A DNA stretch of 64,000 bases, taken from NCBI GenBank assembly GCA_965234325.1, contig OZ248407.1:372001-436000 (forward strand), given 5' to 3'. This DNA is from Limnohabitans kasalickyi. GTDB lineage: Bacteria; Pseudomonadota; Gammaproteobacteria; Burkholderiales; Burkholderiaceae_C. This document shows, piece by piece, positions 20,101 to 29,083 of this stretch (positions are counted from its first letter, which is position 1; every line of letters starts with the position of its first letter). The position numbers and the translations under genes were made by a program. The notes beneath the pieces were generated by a model, which worked only from the letters and a program-made list of their open reading frames with translations, was not told the origin of the DNA and did no database searches.

Positions 20101-23100
20101 TAGCCTCGGCAATCACCAAGTCGGTCAAGCCATCGCCATCAAAGTCCCCCGCAAACGACACCGCTTTGGCGGTGGTTGAGGTGGTGTTGGTCGAGTAAGT
20201 GAGCTTGAAGCCTTGTGATGCGGCAATGGTGCCCGTGCTCACACTGACTTCAGCACCCGTGGCTTTGCCGTAGACCACATAAGACGAACCGTTGGTGGAA
20301 CCCACGATCACATCGGCAAAGCCGTCGCCGTTGAGGTCGCCCGCACCTGAGACCTGGCCCAAACCTGCGCCATTGGCGGTGTTGCCCAAAATGCGGAAGC
20401 CCTTTGCTGCGGCAATGGTGCTGGCTGCCAGACTCACATTGGTGGGGGCAGCGCCGCCGTAAACAACATAGGCAGCGGTGTAGCTTTGGTCCGTGTCGGT
20501 GGCCACGATCAAGTCGGCATAACCGTCACCGTTGACATCGCCGGCGCTGGACACGCTGGTGCCCAACTGGTAGCCGGTGCTGTTGGTTAAACCGGTGACT
20601 TTGAAGCCTTTTCCTGCGGTGACCAGCGCGCTCATGTCGCCGCCCGTTGCGCCGCCAAAAATCACATACGTTGCGCCATCCGCATTCGTCAATGCCCCGT
20701 TGGCACTGACGATCACATCGGCCAGGCCGTCGCCGTTCACGTCACCGGCGCCCGACACCGAGAAGCCGGCATTCTCGCTCACAGCCCCCGTGAGCATGAA
20801 ACCATCTGTCGCGGCAATGCTGCCATCAGTGCCGAAGGTCAAGGATGTGGCATTGGTTTTGCCGTACACCACATAAGCTGCGCCGTTGCCAGCGCCGGCG
20901 TTGGCACCTGCATAGCCAATAACGAAATCGCCGATACCGTCACCGTTGACGTCACCCACGCCAGCGACGCTGTCACCCATAGATCCATAACCAGCGCCCG
21001 CAACGATCTTGAAGCCACGCGCTGCGGCAATCGTGCCACTGGAAAGGTTGAGCGCTGCGGGGTCGGCACTGCCGTACACCACAAAAGCCGCACCGGCGTT
21101 GCTACCGCCCTGGCTGTCAGAGCTGGCACCGATCAAGACGTCTGCAAACCCATCGCCGTTGACATCGCCAATGCCAGACACCGATGTTCCAAAGTAATCC
21201 GTACCGTGAATTTTGAAACCTTGGTCGGCCGCAATCACACCGTTGCTCATGACCGGATCTTTGTCCAGATTCAAGCCTTCGCCCAGTGCATTGCCGTAAA
21301 TGACATACACGCCCGACTGCGTTGAGCCCGCCACACCGACCAGCAAGTCGTCGTAACCGTCCCCATTGAAGTCCCCGGCTGTGCCCACCGAGCGCAAATA
21401 CGCGTCGGTCGAAGCTGCACTCGTGAAGGACGAAGGCACTGCATAGCTGCTGTTTGCAGATTGGGTGGAAAAGTTCAGCTGAAGGTCGCTGTTCATGCCC
21501 GAATAAGCCAAGCCTGCGCTGTCTTGAATGGCGTTGTCACTGATCTTGATGAAGTAATCAGTAGCCGCTGCCAAGTTGGCTGTGGGGTTGATCGTCAAGG
21601 TGCTGGTGCCCCAGCCGGTGACGAGCGTGCTGCTGCTCACGTCAAACGCTTGCACGGGCTGGCCCGTGGTCTTGTTCCACAACTGAATAAAGCCATTGCC
21701 CTTGACCACGTTCTCGCTGAACTGCAGCGTGATGTTGTTGCCCAAATTGGCTGTGTTGACATAGTCGTTGTCGGCGGGCGTGCTCCACAACAGGGTTGGG
21801 GCTTGGGTGTCCACTGTCACACCCTGCTGCACCAGTACTTGCGAATGGGTGGCGTTGTTTTGATAGACCGTGTAGTTGGCGCTGCCGTTGTTGACGGTGC
21901 CCACGTTGGCCCAAGCACCACCGTTGGCGGTGAGCGCGATGCTGTCGTTGCTGCCGCCGTCCACCACCATTTGGTGATAACTGGTGATGTTGCTCAAAGC
22001 GCTGCCACTCACATTGGTCCAGGTCTTGCCGTCCGCACTGGCGCTGCCAATGCGAATTTGGTTGAACCCGGCCATGTCGTTGACGTCTTTGTTTGAGATA
22101 TTGAGCACGTTGGCCGCTGTATCCGTGGCCATGTCGATGCGCTCAATGCCTTCGATGCGGCTGGTTTCGTCGATGCCCATGGCCGCAGCGTTGCTGACCT
22201 TGAGCAGGTCCAAGCTAGCCCCGCCGCTCAGGCGAATCGTGTCAAAACCTGTGCCGCCACTGACCGTGGTCTTGGCAGTCTGGCCCGTGCTGTTGTTTTG
22301 CAAATTGGCGATGTCGCTGGCCGTCAGCACGGTGGTGTCGTCGCCACGGCCCGCAAAGAAACGGTCCACACCACCGCCACCGGTGATGGTGTCGTTGCCG
22401 CTGGAGCCAATCAAGGCCTCGCTGCCCGATGTGCCCGCAAAAGTACCTGCACCGTCCAGCGCAGCCGTCACCCATTGCGTGCCGCCCAGCACCACGTTGT
22501 AGCTGGCTGTGCTGCCCAGTCTGGCCGACACCAACAGGTCATTCAAGCCATCGCCGTTGATGTCGCCCGCACTGGCCACGGCAAAACCGACTGCACCTTT
22601 GAGCTTGAAGCCGTTGCTGGCTGCGATGTTGCCGCTGGCATCGATGCCCACGTTGGTGCCGCTGGCGTTGCCATACACCACATAAGTGCTTGCAGCGGTG
22701 CTGCCGTTGTCGTCACGACCACTGATGATCATGTCACTCAAGCCATCACCGTTGATGTCGCCCGCGCTGGCGATGTCCTTGCCATAAGGTCCGAGAAAGT
22801 CGCCAACCAGTGCACTGGAAATCTGGAAACCGCGCGAAGCCGCAAGCAATCCTGAGTTGTTGGCCAAGTCAATGTCCAACACGTTGCCGCTGCTGTTGCC
22901 GTACACAACATACACGGCACCACCGACCGTACCGGGTTGATAAGGTGAGCTGATCATCACATCGGCCAAGCCATCGCCGTTGACGTCGCCTGCACTGGAG
23001 ACGGCAAAACCAAAACGCGAATACGAGCTGTTGTTGCCCGTGTCACCCAAAATTCTGAAACCTTGGCTGGCTGCAATGCCATCGGTGGCGTTCAATTGAA

Positions 23101-26100
23101 CCGATGTGCCTGTGCTGTTGCCATACACCACATAGACCATGCCACGCTGACCGGTGGTGCTATTGGGTGCGCCCACAATGAAGTCAGCCAAACCATCGCC
23201 GTTGACATCGCCTGCCCCATAAACAGATTGCCCCAAATCTGTCACGTTAGTGCTCAAAACGTTGTAGCCCATGTCGGGGGTGAACTGGGTGTAAGACGTC
23301 AGGGTGATGGACTGATTGCCCGTCTTGCCGTAAATGACGAACACCTCGCGGCCGGTATTGGCATCAGAAGTGACCAGCAAATCGCTCAAGCCATCACCGT
23401 TGACATCACCCGCGTTACTCACCGCGTGACCCCAATAGCTTTCATCGAGTTTGAGCTGATAGCCCATGCTGGCTGTGAAACCCGTGCCAACGTTCAACCC
23501 TGTCGCAAACACGGTGCTGGCGTTGCTTTTGCCAAAAACCACATAAGCCGATTCACGAGACGACGCATCGCCATATTTCGCGGTCACCACCAAATCGGCG
23601 AGGCCATCACCGTTGGTGTCTCCTGCACTGTTGACCGCGATACCCAAGTAATCGCCCGTCTGGCCCGACACAATTTTGAAGCCCGCACTGGCGGCAATGC
23701 TGCCGGCACTCAAGTTAGGAACGGTGCCATTGGCATTGCCATAGACCACAAAAGCAGCACCCTGTGAGGAGCCATTGATGCCTGCGCCCACAATGAAGTC
23801 GTCGTAGCCGTCGCCGTTGAAGTCGCCGATGGTGGACAAGTCTTCAATAGCCATGATGCCGTTGACAGGCACCCCAATGGCACCGCTCGCATCGGCGGTG
23901 GTGAAGTTCAACGTAGTTGCATCGGCAATGCCGGCATAAGCGTTGCCTGCCAAGTCTTTGACGGCGGTGGGTGCCACCTTGATGTAGTAGCCGGTGCTGG
24001 CCAACAAGTTGGCTGTGGGGTTGATGGTCAGGTTGTTCCCCCCCCATCCAGTCACCAATGGGCTGGTGGCGGCGTCAAAACTTTGCACCAAAGTGCCATC
24101 GGCTTTGAACAACTGAATCAGTCCTGTACCTTTAGCAACAGCTTCGCTGAAGTTGAGGATGATGTTGTTGCCCACGGCCATCATGAACCCGTTGTCACTC
24201 GGGTTGCTGCCGACCAAGGTGGGGGCGATGTTGTCGGGTGCTGTGACCACGATGTTGAACGTGTCGTTGGCGCTCAGACTGCCATCGCTGGCCGTCACTT
24301 TGACGAACACCGTGCCTGCGGCGCCCGCAGGTGGCGTGCCTGAGAACGTGCTAGTGGCCGCATTGAAGCTGAGCCAAGTGGGCTGCGTCGCGAGGGCTGT
24401 GCCGTTGGCGTCAACCACAGCGAAGGTGTAGGACAGCGTGGGGTTGTCGACGTCGGTGAAAGCGTTGGCAGGCAAGGTGTAACTCAGGGCTGTGCCCTCA
24501 AGGCCAGCTGTGTCTGCGATCAGGTTGGCGACAATGGGGGCGTCGTTGACGCCTGTGACGGTGACCACCACGTTTTTTGTGTCCGTGCCGTCTTGGCTTT
24601 TCACCACCAAGGTGTCTGTCACTTGCTGGCCAGCGGCCAAGGCTTGCACCGAGGCTTTGGTGTTGTCCAGTGTGTAGCCCCAAGCGCCCGTTGTGGTGTC
24701 TAAGGTGTAAGTGCCGTAGGTGCCCACGAGTGAGGCAGGCGTCTGAAAGGCCGCTTGGCCTGCATCCACATCGGTCACTGTCAGTGTGCCGCTGGCCGTG
24801 TTGGTGGGTGCATCTTCTGTGATGGCACCTGTGCTGGTTCCCGCAATGACAGCAGCGTCATTGGCGCCCGTGATGGTGACGGTGACGACCTTGGGCGTGC
24901 CGTCTGCGGCATTCACGGTGAACGTGTCATTGAGGGTTGCACCTGCGGCCAAAGCTTGCACGGTCGTGTTGGCGTTGTTCAGCGTGTAAGTCCACACGCC
25001 TGCGGCGGTCATGGCGTAGGTGCCGTAGCCGCCTGCGGTCGCTGAGCCTGCGAGCGCTGCGATGAACGAGTTGGGGGCGCCGTCCACATCGGTGGAGGTT
25101 AAGGTGCCTGTAGCAGTGGGTGCGCCAGCGATGGCGTTGGCCACGCCGCCTGCTTCGGTCACAGCACCGGCCACGTTTCCGCTGATGACAGCCGCATCGT
25201 TGACCGGCGTCAGCGTAATTTTGAGCGTGCTTTGCGTGGTGTTGCCTGCTGCATCCGTCACCGAGTAAGTGAAGGTTTCATCAAGGTTGGCCAAAATCTC
25301 ATCCGCACTGGTTGTGCGCGTGTAGGTGTAGCTGCCGTTGGTGTTAAGCACCAAATTGCCTTTGGTGCCCATAGCGCTGCCCACCATCGCGTAGGTCTCG
25401 CTACCGTCTTTGCTGGTGTCGTTCGTGGCCACGCTGCCCGTCAACGTGGTGATGTCTTCTGTGCCACTGTTGACGTCGGCCACAGCCACAGGTGCCGAGG
25501 TGTCAACTTTGTAGCTGATGTTGTCGGCAACCAGCGCAAAGTTTTGGGTGGCGTTGTTGCCAACAGCGTCCTTAAGCGTGCCGCCGTTCAAGTTCAACGA
25601 GTTCGCATTGATGCTGATGCCGTTGGCATCGGTCTGCCCCGCCAAGATGGTGTAGCTAAAGGCAATGGCATTGGTGCCCGAACCACTGACGTAGTCGGCC
25701 TGAACCAACGTGCCACCCAAGTTGAGCGTGATCTGTGGCGTGCCGGTGATGTAGACCTTCTCACCAAAGTTAACGGTAGCGGTGACCGTGTCTCCCTCGT
25801 TCAAGAAGTTGTTTTGAATCCCTGTGCTGCTGGTGATGGCCGCGCTGCTAGCCACAGGGGCAATGCCCACCAAGAAGGCGTCGCTGATGCTGGCCGTGCC
25901 ATCGCTGGCAGTGACTTTGATGTTGAAGTCGATGGTGTCGGTGGGTGTGCCGCTGAAGGTGCGTGTGGCGGCATTAAAGGTCACCCAGGTTGGCAACGCC
26001 GTGCCGTCACCGCGTGTGACGGTGTAGGTGAGCGTGCCGTCAGGGTCGCTGAAGGTGCCTGCGGGCAGGGTGTAGCTGAAGGGAGTACCCAGAACAGCGA

Positions 26101-28861
26101 TTTGGTCAGGGATGGCTGCTGCCACCACGGGCGCGTCGTTGGCACCGGTGATGGTCACGGTCACCACTTTGGCGGTGCCGTCTGCTGCTGTGACGGTGAA
26201 GGTGTCGGTCAGCGTGGCAGAGGCTGCCAAGGCTTGAACGGTGGTGTTGCTGTTGTCGAGCGTGTAGGTCCACACACCAGCAGCTGTCATGGTGAATGCA
26301 CCGTAGCCGCTTGTGCTGGTGGTGCTGGTTGTTACAGCGGTGAAGGCGTTGTTCACCCCGTCAACGTCTATGGAAGTGAGTGTGCCTGTGGCCGTGGGCG
26401 TGCCCGCAATCGCGTTGGCCACGCCACCGGCTTCGATGACTGATCCGGTTGTTGTACCCGAGATAACTGCAGCTGTGTTGGTGCCTGTGATCGTCACAGT
26501 CACCACTTGCTGCGTGCCATCGGCAGCAGCCACGGTGAACGTGTCGTTCAATGTCGCGCCTTGGCTGAGAGCTTGAACGGTGGCGTTTGCGTTGTTCAGG
26601 TTGTAAGTCCACACACCAGCGGGTGACAAGGCGTAAGTGCCGTAACCGCCAAGGGTGGTTGTTCCTGCAGCAACTGCGGTGAACGCGTTGGCGGTGCCGT
26701 CCACGTCTGTGGATGTGAGGGTGCCGGATCTGCTGACAACGCCTTCGAGGATGGCACCCGTTATGGCACCCGAAATGATGGCGGCATCGTTGGTGCCAGT
26801 GATGGTAACCGAGATGACTTTGGTCGTACCGTCAACCGCACTGACGGTGAAGGTGTCTGTGAGTGTGATGCCCGTGGCTAAGGCCTGCACAGCGGTGTTG
26901 CTGTTGTTGAGCGAATAAGCCCACACGCCTGCAGCGGTCATGCTGTAAGTGCCGTAGCCGCCCGTGCTGGTGGTGCCTGCCGCCACTGCAGTGAACGCTA
27001 GGCCTTGACCATTCACATCGGTGCCGATCAAGGTGCCCGTGGACGTTGGCGTGCCTGCAATGGCGTTGGCCACACCGCCAGCCTCGATCACGTTGCCTGT
27101 GGTGATGCCGGAGATGAGGGTGGCATCGTTGGTGCCAGTGATGGTGACGACCAAGTTTTGTGTGGCAGTGCCGTCTTGGCTCTTGACCAACAAACTGTCT
27201 GTCACTTGTTGCCCAGCGATGAGCGCTTGCACGGCTGGCTTGGTGTTGTCCAAGGTGTAGGCCCACACACCTGTTATTGTGTTCAAGGTGAATGAACCGT
27301 AGGTGCCGAGCAAGCTGGCAGGCGTTTGGAAGACGGCTTGGCCTGTGTCCACATCGGAGATGGTCAAGGTGCCGCCCACCGCGTTGACGGCGTCGTTTTC
27401 GATGACTGCGCCTGTCGCTGTGCCGGTGATGGTGGCGGTGTCGTTGCTGCCCGTGATGGTGACGGTGATGACCTTGGGTGTGCCATCGGCTGCCGTTACT
27501 GTGAAGGTGTCGGTCAGCGTGGCTGCTGCTGCCAAGGCTTGCACTGTCGTGTTGGCGTTGTTGAGCGTGTAGGTCCACACGCCGCCTGCTGTCATGGCGT
27601 AAGTGCCGTAGCCACTGGTGCTGGCTGTGCCCGACGCCACTGCCGTGAATGCATTGACTGTGCCGTCGACGTCTGTTGAGGTCAATGTGCCCGAAGCAGT
27701 TGGTATGCCAGCAATCGCGTTGGCCACGCCGCCCGCCTCTGTCACCGCTCCTGCCACATTGCCGCTGATCACGGCCGCGTCGTTGACGGGGGCCATGTTG
27801 ATTTTGAGCGTGCTTTGCGTGGTGTTGCCCGCTGCATCCGTGACCTTGTAGGTGAAGGTGTCCGCGACGGTGGCTTGAATGGCATCTAAGTTAGCCGTTC
27901 GGGTGTAGGTGTACGCGCCATTGGCACCGAGCACCAACGTGCCATAGAGGCCTGTGGCGCTGCCGACCAAGCTGTAAGTCTCTGAGCCGTCTTTGTTGGT
28001 GTCGTTGCTGCCCACGTTTGCGCTTGTGCTGACCACGTCTTCTGTGGCGTTGACCACGTCTGCCACGGCAACGGCAGCGATGGTGTCGAGCGTGAAGTCG
28101 CCATCCGCCGCGTCGGGGCTGGTGATGATGTTGCCGGCTTTGTCTAAGGTGACGGTGGTCACTTCAACAGGGCCGTTACCCAAAGTGACCAAATCTGCGG
28201 CTGTGAGCACGACAGGCTTGGCTGTGCCGTTATGGGTGATGTTTTTGATGACTTGCCCGTTTTGACCCACAAAGGTGACCGTGGAGGTGGCATTGGCCTC
28301 GCTTTGCACGGTCATGATGCCAGCGGGGTCTGTCGCTTCTGCTGCGGTTTTGAGGTCGTCTCCCAACGAGGTGACCACCACATCGGGTCCAACGGTGTCG
28401 ATGTTAAAAATACCCCTGGCTAAGCTGACTCTGCTGTGCATGCCAGCAAACGCACCGCTGAGGTACGAGATTTGTGAGGTCACGTAATGTGCGCCTTGCG
28501 ACAAAGCCAACAAAACCTCAGCAGTCACGGTCACTCTGGCGATGCCTTTGGAGGCCGAACTGCCGTTGATGCCGTTGATGTCGTTGGCGGTCAAGATGTG
28601 ATCGACAGCAATGCTGCCGTCAATGACCACTCGCAATCTGTCGCCGACTCTGGCACCACCGCCCGCCACTGAGATCGTTATCTCGGTTCCGTCTTGTATT
28701 TCTTGCGCGTTGATGGCACCACCGCTTGTTCGGGCATCACTTTCTTGGCACACGGCCACACCTGGGGAAAAAGCCCGCAGGTTGTCCAACGCAAACAAGT
28801 CTCTTGTAGACAAGCCTGCAATGAGGTTTGTACTGGAGAGGTTAGTGGAGGTTGTGCTCAT
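14105..28861 (-). CDS. Giant modular VCBS/FG-GAP/RTX surface protein, 4,918 aa
   Basis: This is the largest gene of the window, starting at ATG 28861. Approximate layout: N-terminal domain shared with the 1,715-aa paralogue (1-165, Cys in GVAVCQES); a series of about eight VCBS/cadherin-like repeats with the NDAAVISGNVAGAVTEAGG pattern, interrupted by Ig-like domains (350-1540); four tandem super-modules (1540-4697), each made of an SbsA-type Ig-like domain, seven FG-GAP repeats, a short RTX run and a conserved spacer with SRIESIERIDL; an EF-hand-like segment (DLNRDG, DVNGDG, DTNHDG, 4709-4820); and a C-terminal tail (4874-4918) 95% identical in DNA to that of the paralogue. No Sec signal is seen. 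Type I export and an extracellular adhesion role are inferred from domain families. No partner ABC transporter is in the window. Confidence 0.88.
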   Translation of the reverse strand: MSTTSTNLSSTNLIAGLSTRDLFALDNLRAFSPGVAVCQESDARTSGGAINAQEIQDGTEITISVAGGGARVGDRLRVVIDGSIAVDHILTANDINGINGSSASKGIARVTVTAEVLLALSQGAHYVTSQISYLSGAFAGMHSRVSLARGIFNIDTVGPDVVVTSLGDDLKTAAEATDPAGIMTVQSEANATSTVTFVGQNGQVIKNITHNGTAKPVVLTAADLVTLGNGPVEVTTVTLDKAGNIITSPDAADGDFTLDTIAAVAVADVVNATEDVVSTSANVGSNDTNKDGSETYSLVGSATGLYGTLVLGANGAYTYTRTANLDAIQATVADTFTYKVTDAAGNTTQSTLKINMAPVNDAAVISGNVAGAVTEAGGVANAIAGIPTASGTLTSTDVDGTVNAFTAVASGTASTSGYGTYAMTAGGVWTYTLNNANTTVQALAAAATLTDTFTVTAADGTPKVITVTITGSNDTATITGTATGAVIENDAVNAVGGTLTISDVDTGQAVFQTPASLLGTYGSFTLNTITGVWAYTLDNTKPAVQALIAGQQVTDSLLVKSQDGTATQNLVVTITGTNDATLISGITTGNVIEAGGVANAIAGTPTSTGTLIGTDVNGQGLAFTAVAAGTTSTGGYGTYSMTAAGVWAYSLNNSNTAVQALATGITLTDTFTVSAVDGTTKVISVTITGTNDAAIISGAITGAILEGVVSRSGTLTSTDVDGTANAFTAVAAGTTTLGGYGTYALSPAGVWTYNLNNANATVQALSQGATLNDTFTVAAADGTQQVVTVTITGTNTAAVISGTTTGSVIEAGGVANAIAGTPTATGTLTSIDVDGVNNAFTAVTTSTTSTSGYGAFTMTAAGVWTYTLDNSNTTVQALAASATLTDTFTVTAADGTAKVVTVTITGANDAPVVAAAIPDQIAVLGTPFSYTLPAGTFSDPDGTLTYTVTRGDGTALPTWVTFNAATRTFSGTPTDTIDFNIKVTASDGTASISDAFLVGIAPVASSAAITSSTGIQNNFLNEGDTVTATVNFGEKVYITGTPQITLNLGGTLVQADYVSGSGTNAIAFSYTILAGQTDANGISINANSLNLNGGTLKDAVGNNATQNFALVADNISYKVDTSAPVAVADVNSGTEDITTLTGSVATNDTSKDGSETYAMVGSAMGTKGNLVLNTNGSYTYTRTTSADEILANLDETFTYSVTDAAGNTTQSTLKITLTPVNDAAVISGNVAGAVTEAGGVANAIAGAPTATGTLTSTDVDGAPNSFIAALAGSATAGGYGTYAMTAAGVWTYTLNNANTTVQALAAGATLNDTFTVNAADGTPKVVTVTITGANDAAVIAGTSTGAITEDAPTNTASGTLTVTDVDAGQAAFQTPASLVGTYGTYTLDTTTGAWGYTLDNTKASVQALAAGQQVTDTLVVKSQDGTDTKNVVVTVTGVNDAPIVANLIADTAGLEGTALSYTLPANAFTDVDNPTLSYTFAVVDANGTALATQPTWLSFNAATSTFSGTPPAGAAGTVFVKVTASDGSLSANDTFNIVVTAPDNIAPTLVGSNPSDNGFMMAVGNNIILNFSEAVAKGTGLIQLFKADGTLVQSFDAATSPLVTGWGGNNLTINPTANLLASTGYYIKVAPTAVKDLAGNAYAGIADATTLNFTTADASGAIGVPVNGIMAIEDLSTIGDFNGDGYDDFIVGAGINGSSQGAAFVVYGNANGTVPNLSAGSIAASAGFKIVSGQTGDYLGIAVNSAGDTNGDGLADLVVTAKYGDASSRESAYVVFGKSNASTVFATGLNVGTGFTASMGYQLKLDESYWGHAVSNAGDVNGDGLSDLLVTSDANTGREVFVIYGKTGNQSITLTSYTQFTPDMGYNVLSTNVTDLGQSVYGAGDVNGDGLADFIVGAPNSTTGQRGMVYVVYGNSTGTSVQLNATDGIAASQGFRILGDTGNNSSYSRFGFAVSSAGDVNGDGLADVMISSPYQPGTVGGAVYVVYGNSSGNVLDIDLANNSGLLAASRGFQISSALVGDFLGPYGKDIASAGDINGDGLSDMIISGRDDNGSTAASTYVVYGNASGTNVGIDASGNIAASNGFKLKGAVGFAVASAGDINGDGLNDLLVSARLGSTASYNVVLGGTQWVTAALDGAGTFAGTSGSEALIGSSGNDTITGGGGVDRFFAGRGDDTTVLTASDIANLQNNSTGQTAKTTVSGGTGFDTIRLSGGASLDLLKVSNAAAMGIDETSRIEGIERIDMATDTAANVLNISNKDVNDMAGFNQIRIGSASADGKTWTNVSGSALSNITSYHQMVVDGGSNDSIALTANGGAWANVGTVNNGSANYTVYQNNATHSQVLVQQGVTVDTQAPTLLWSTPADNDYVNTANLGNNITLQFSENVVKGNGFIQLWNKTTGQPVQAFDVSSSTLVTGWGTSTLTINPTANLAAATDYFIKISDNAIQDSAGLAYSGMNSDLQLNFSTQSANSSYAVPSSFTSAASTDAYLRSVGTAGDFNGDGYDDLLVGVAGSTQSGVYVIYGNALGEGLNLDKDPVMSNGVIAADQGFKIHGTDYFGTSVSGIGDVNGDGFADVLIGASSDSQGGSNAGAAFVVYGSADPAALNLSSGTIAAARGFKIVAGAGYGSMGDSVAGVGDVNGDGIGDFVIGYAGANAGAGNGAAYVVYGKTNATSLTFGTDGSIAATDGFMLTGAVSENAGFSVSGAGDVNGDGLADVIVSANGALTNADGATYVIFGGATGGDMSALVTAGKGFKVTGLTNSTGYQLGTSVSSAGDVNGDGYADLIVATDTDQSYTAAYVVYGGAAPTNVSLAASTIAAAKGFRILGNTANGAGLGQVSGAGDLNGDGFADVIVGSTNGSSYVVYGKATGAEVSVSTGTIAASQGFKLTYSTNTTSTTAKAVSFAGDFDGDGLTDLVIAEATDFGNSQTYKIVFGGTQWLTTPVIGNGAVTGTAASEAILGSTANDTLTGGGGVDRFFAGTGDDTIVLTAADVTNLANVAAGQTAKSSVNGGGGFDTLRLSGGAALNLTTISNAGAMGLEENSRIESIERIDLANDTTANTLMLAARDVKDMAGFNIIHTGSVSADGNTWKNVTGAALSDITKFHQLVVDGGSNDALTFAADTGSWTNVGTATQTVAATNSTTTYTVYQNNATNSQVLVQAGVGVTTPPVLVSSTPSDNGYMLTLTNNITMTFDQVVQKGTGTIGIYKTSDNTLLETAYDVVSSGLVTGWGTNTLTINPTANLTASTGYYVKVSNTAVKNAAGATFTGINDATTLNFSTAAADGSVSAGTSYVGAGGSNLGFTVSGAGDVNGDGFGDYLVGAHETHSAFVVYGNASGLGMDLAGGTIPASKGFKISGGYSTGYSVSGVGDVNGDGYDDVLVGMRSSTFVPTAYVVYGNSIGTNVSIYPSNEIPSSLGFTISGAPGSYVGYSVSGAGDVNGDGLADLVVGGPGSGGVPVMYVVYGRAGSAAVNLSSATIAASDGFKVTSRVDSGFGSIVSGAGDVNGDGLADVIVGANIIGSAYVIYGNSTGTAVDVMSGSIAAGSGFRIVTAQGANSFGLSVSGAGDVNGDGLADVMVGDRVNNSVYVVYGNTMGATVNINSTGGIAASSGFRIAGTSDSLGFTTSAVGDVNGDGLADVLVGPYQNVGYAYVVYGNASGSTVNISSNGSINASNGFKITGASTGYFAYSLSGAGDINGDGLSDLIMGSLGNGYSLVLGGTQWVTSAVTGTGTVTGGTGAEAIIGSAAADTLTGGGGVDRFFAGQGNDTIVLTASDVTNLANNTTGQTAKATVSGGGGFDTIRLSGGAGLNLSSISNSGGMGLEENSRIESIERIDLATDTTANALVLAAKDVKDMAGFNLFRTGSASADGKTWTNVNGGTALSASTAFHQLQVDGGNTDSLVLNTHLGVWTNAGTVNNGTSNYTVYQNDATDTQVLVQAGVSVVNAPVMLASSNPVANGYLIALGNNLSLTFDQAVLQGTGTIQLFNSATGALVEGFDVASSSLVTGWGTSTLTINPTADLTTSTSYHLKVTDNAVQNAVGSTFAGMADATTYRFSTAAADGSVAASGIAVQANSGTVGVTSAGDVNGDGFDDDLVNVGSTNTAYVIYGNATGTPADLSAGTVAASKGFKISTYAAMSASGGGDFNGDGLDDLLVTSSGNTFVVYGSSNAAYTGVNLSSATPSIASSLGYQIATGGQVVSGAGDVNGDGFADFITGGANGNIKVIFGAASGVTPSVTGFNITSQSHSVLGYIYSLSGAGDVNGDGYADIIVGNYPSARAFVIYGNSAMNQSLNLNTNNPAPSAGFTISYASGSNENLGHDVSSAGDVNGDGLADLLVTTSNSVTTSSVYVVYGNSSGTNVSITPGSIAPSHGFVISGPTGSWFGSRASSAGDVNGDGLADVIVQGRSGDPGFAYVVYGNTSGTSVSVTSGSIAASQGFKVTGSSLGQFATTVSNAGDINGDGLADLIVGGNGAGATYSVILGGTQWVSNAVSGTGTVTGTSAAEAIIGSAAADTLTGGGGVDRFFAGMGNDTIVLAGTDVTNLSAPTGATRGTIHGGGGFDTLQVSAAGVNLNLTTVSNAGAMGLEENSRIESIERIDLGADTVANTLTLTARDVKDMAGFNLIRTGSVSADGNMWTGSALGTTTKFHQLVVNGTASDTLVLSPDAGFWTNAGTANNGTDNYTVYQNAGTNSQVLVKSGVVVTNNDSVAPVVLDLNRDGQLSYGQVTMDVNGDGQLDHTAWAGAQDGVLVWDKYQDGVVHDNSQYAFTQYGGKTDLQGLAAAFDTNHDGEFDARDAKFSQFSVWQDANQNGVSDVGEVHTLAEAGIASVHLTSDGVARNPADGVHEAGRTTATTTDGQNVLVADAAFEFHTAAAANLLRFDDVLPAPDWQAHDITSAHVSYSLNSTSALTDELMHRLAV
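14115..14235 (-). repeat. Near-identical 3' coding segment, copy 2
   Basis: This is the partner of 8808-8928. Six of 121 positions differ, several of them silent. Confidence 0.85.
14770..24240 (-). repeat. Four tandem super-modules (Ig-like + 7 FG-GAP + RTX + spacer)
   Basis: Unit boundaries fall near 24240, 21800, 19370, 17030 and 14770, so units are about 2.3-2.45 kb. Each unit holds exactly seven GDxNGDGxxD motifs and one RTX run with (L/I)TGGGGVDRFFAG. Each ends with QVLVQ.GV or a close variant. A fifth copy forms the core of the neighbouring 1,715-aa protein. Confidence 0.85.
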
Positions 28862-28912
28862 GATTTGGCTGCCTAGAAATGAGAGAGAAGTGAAACGACT
28901 CGAATGGCGTAA

Positions 28913-28956
28913 ATTCTTGCGAAACGAGGCAATTCGTTGTATTAAGCTTTGTTAAA
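28913..28956 (-). promoter_or_regulatory. Shared 44-bp upstream element, copy C
   Basis: TTTAACAA-N3-TTAATA-N21-AAGAAT on the minus strand, ending 51 bp before ATG 28861. Confidence 0.65.
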
Positions 28957-29083
28957 GGTCATTCAAAAATCAATGCGGACACTGCGAAAAGTACGCTTTG
29001 GCGCTTTAGTCGATGTGACTTGGTTTAATTTTCTTAACATGGTGTGTACTTATGATGGATAAATTACGATTTGGATAATACAT

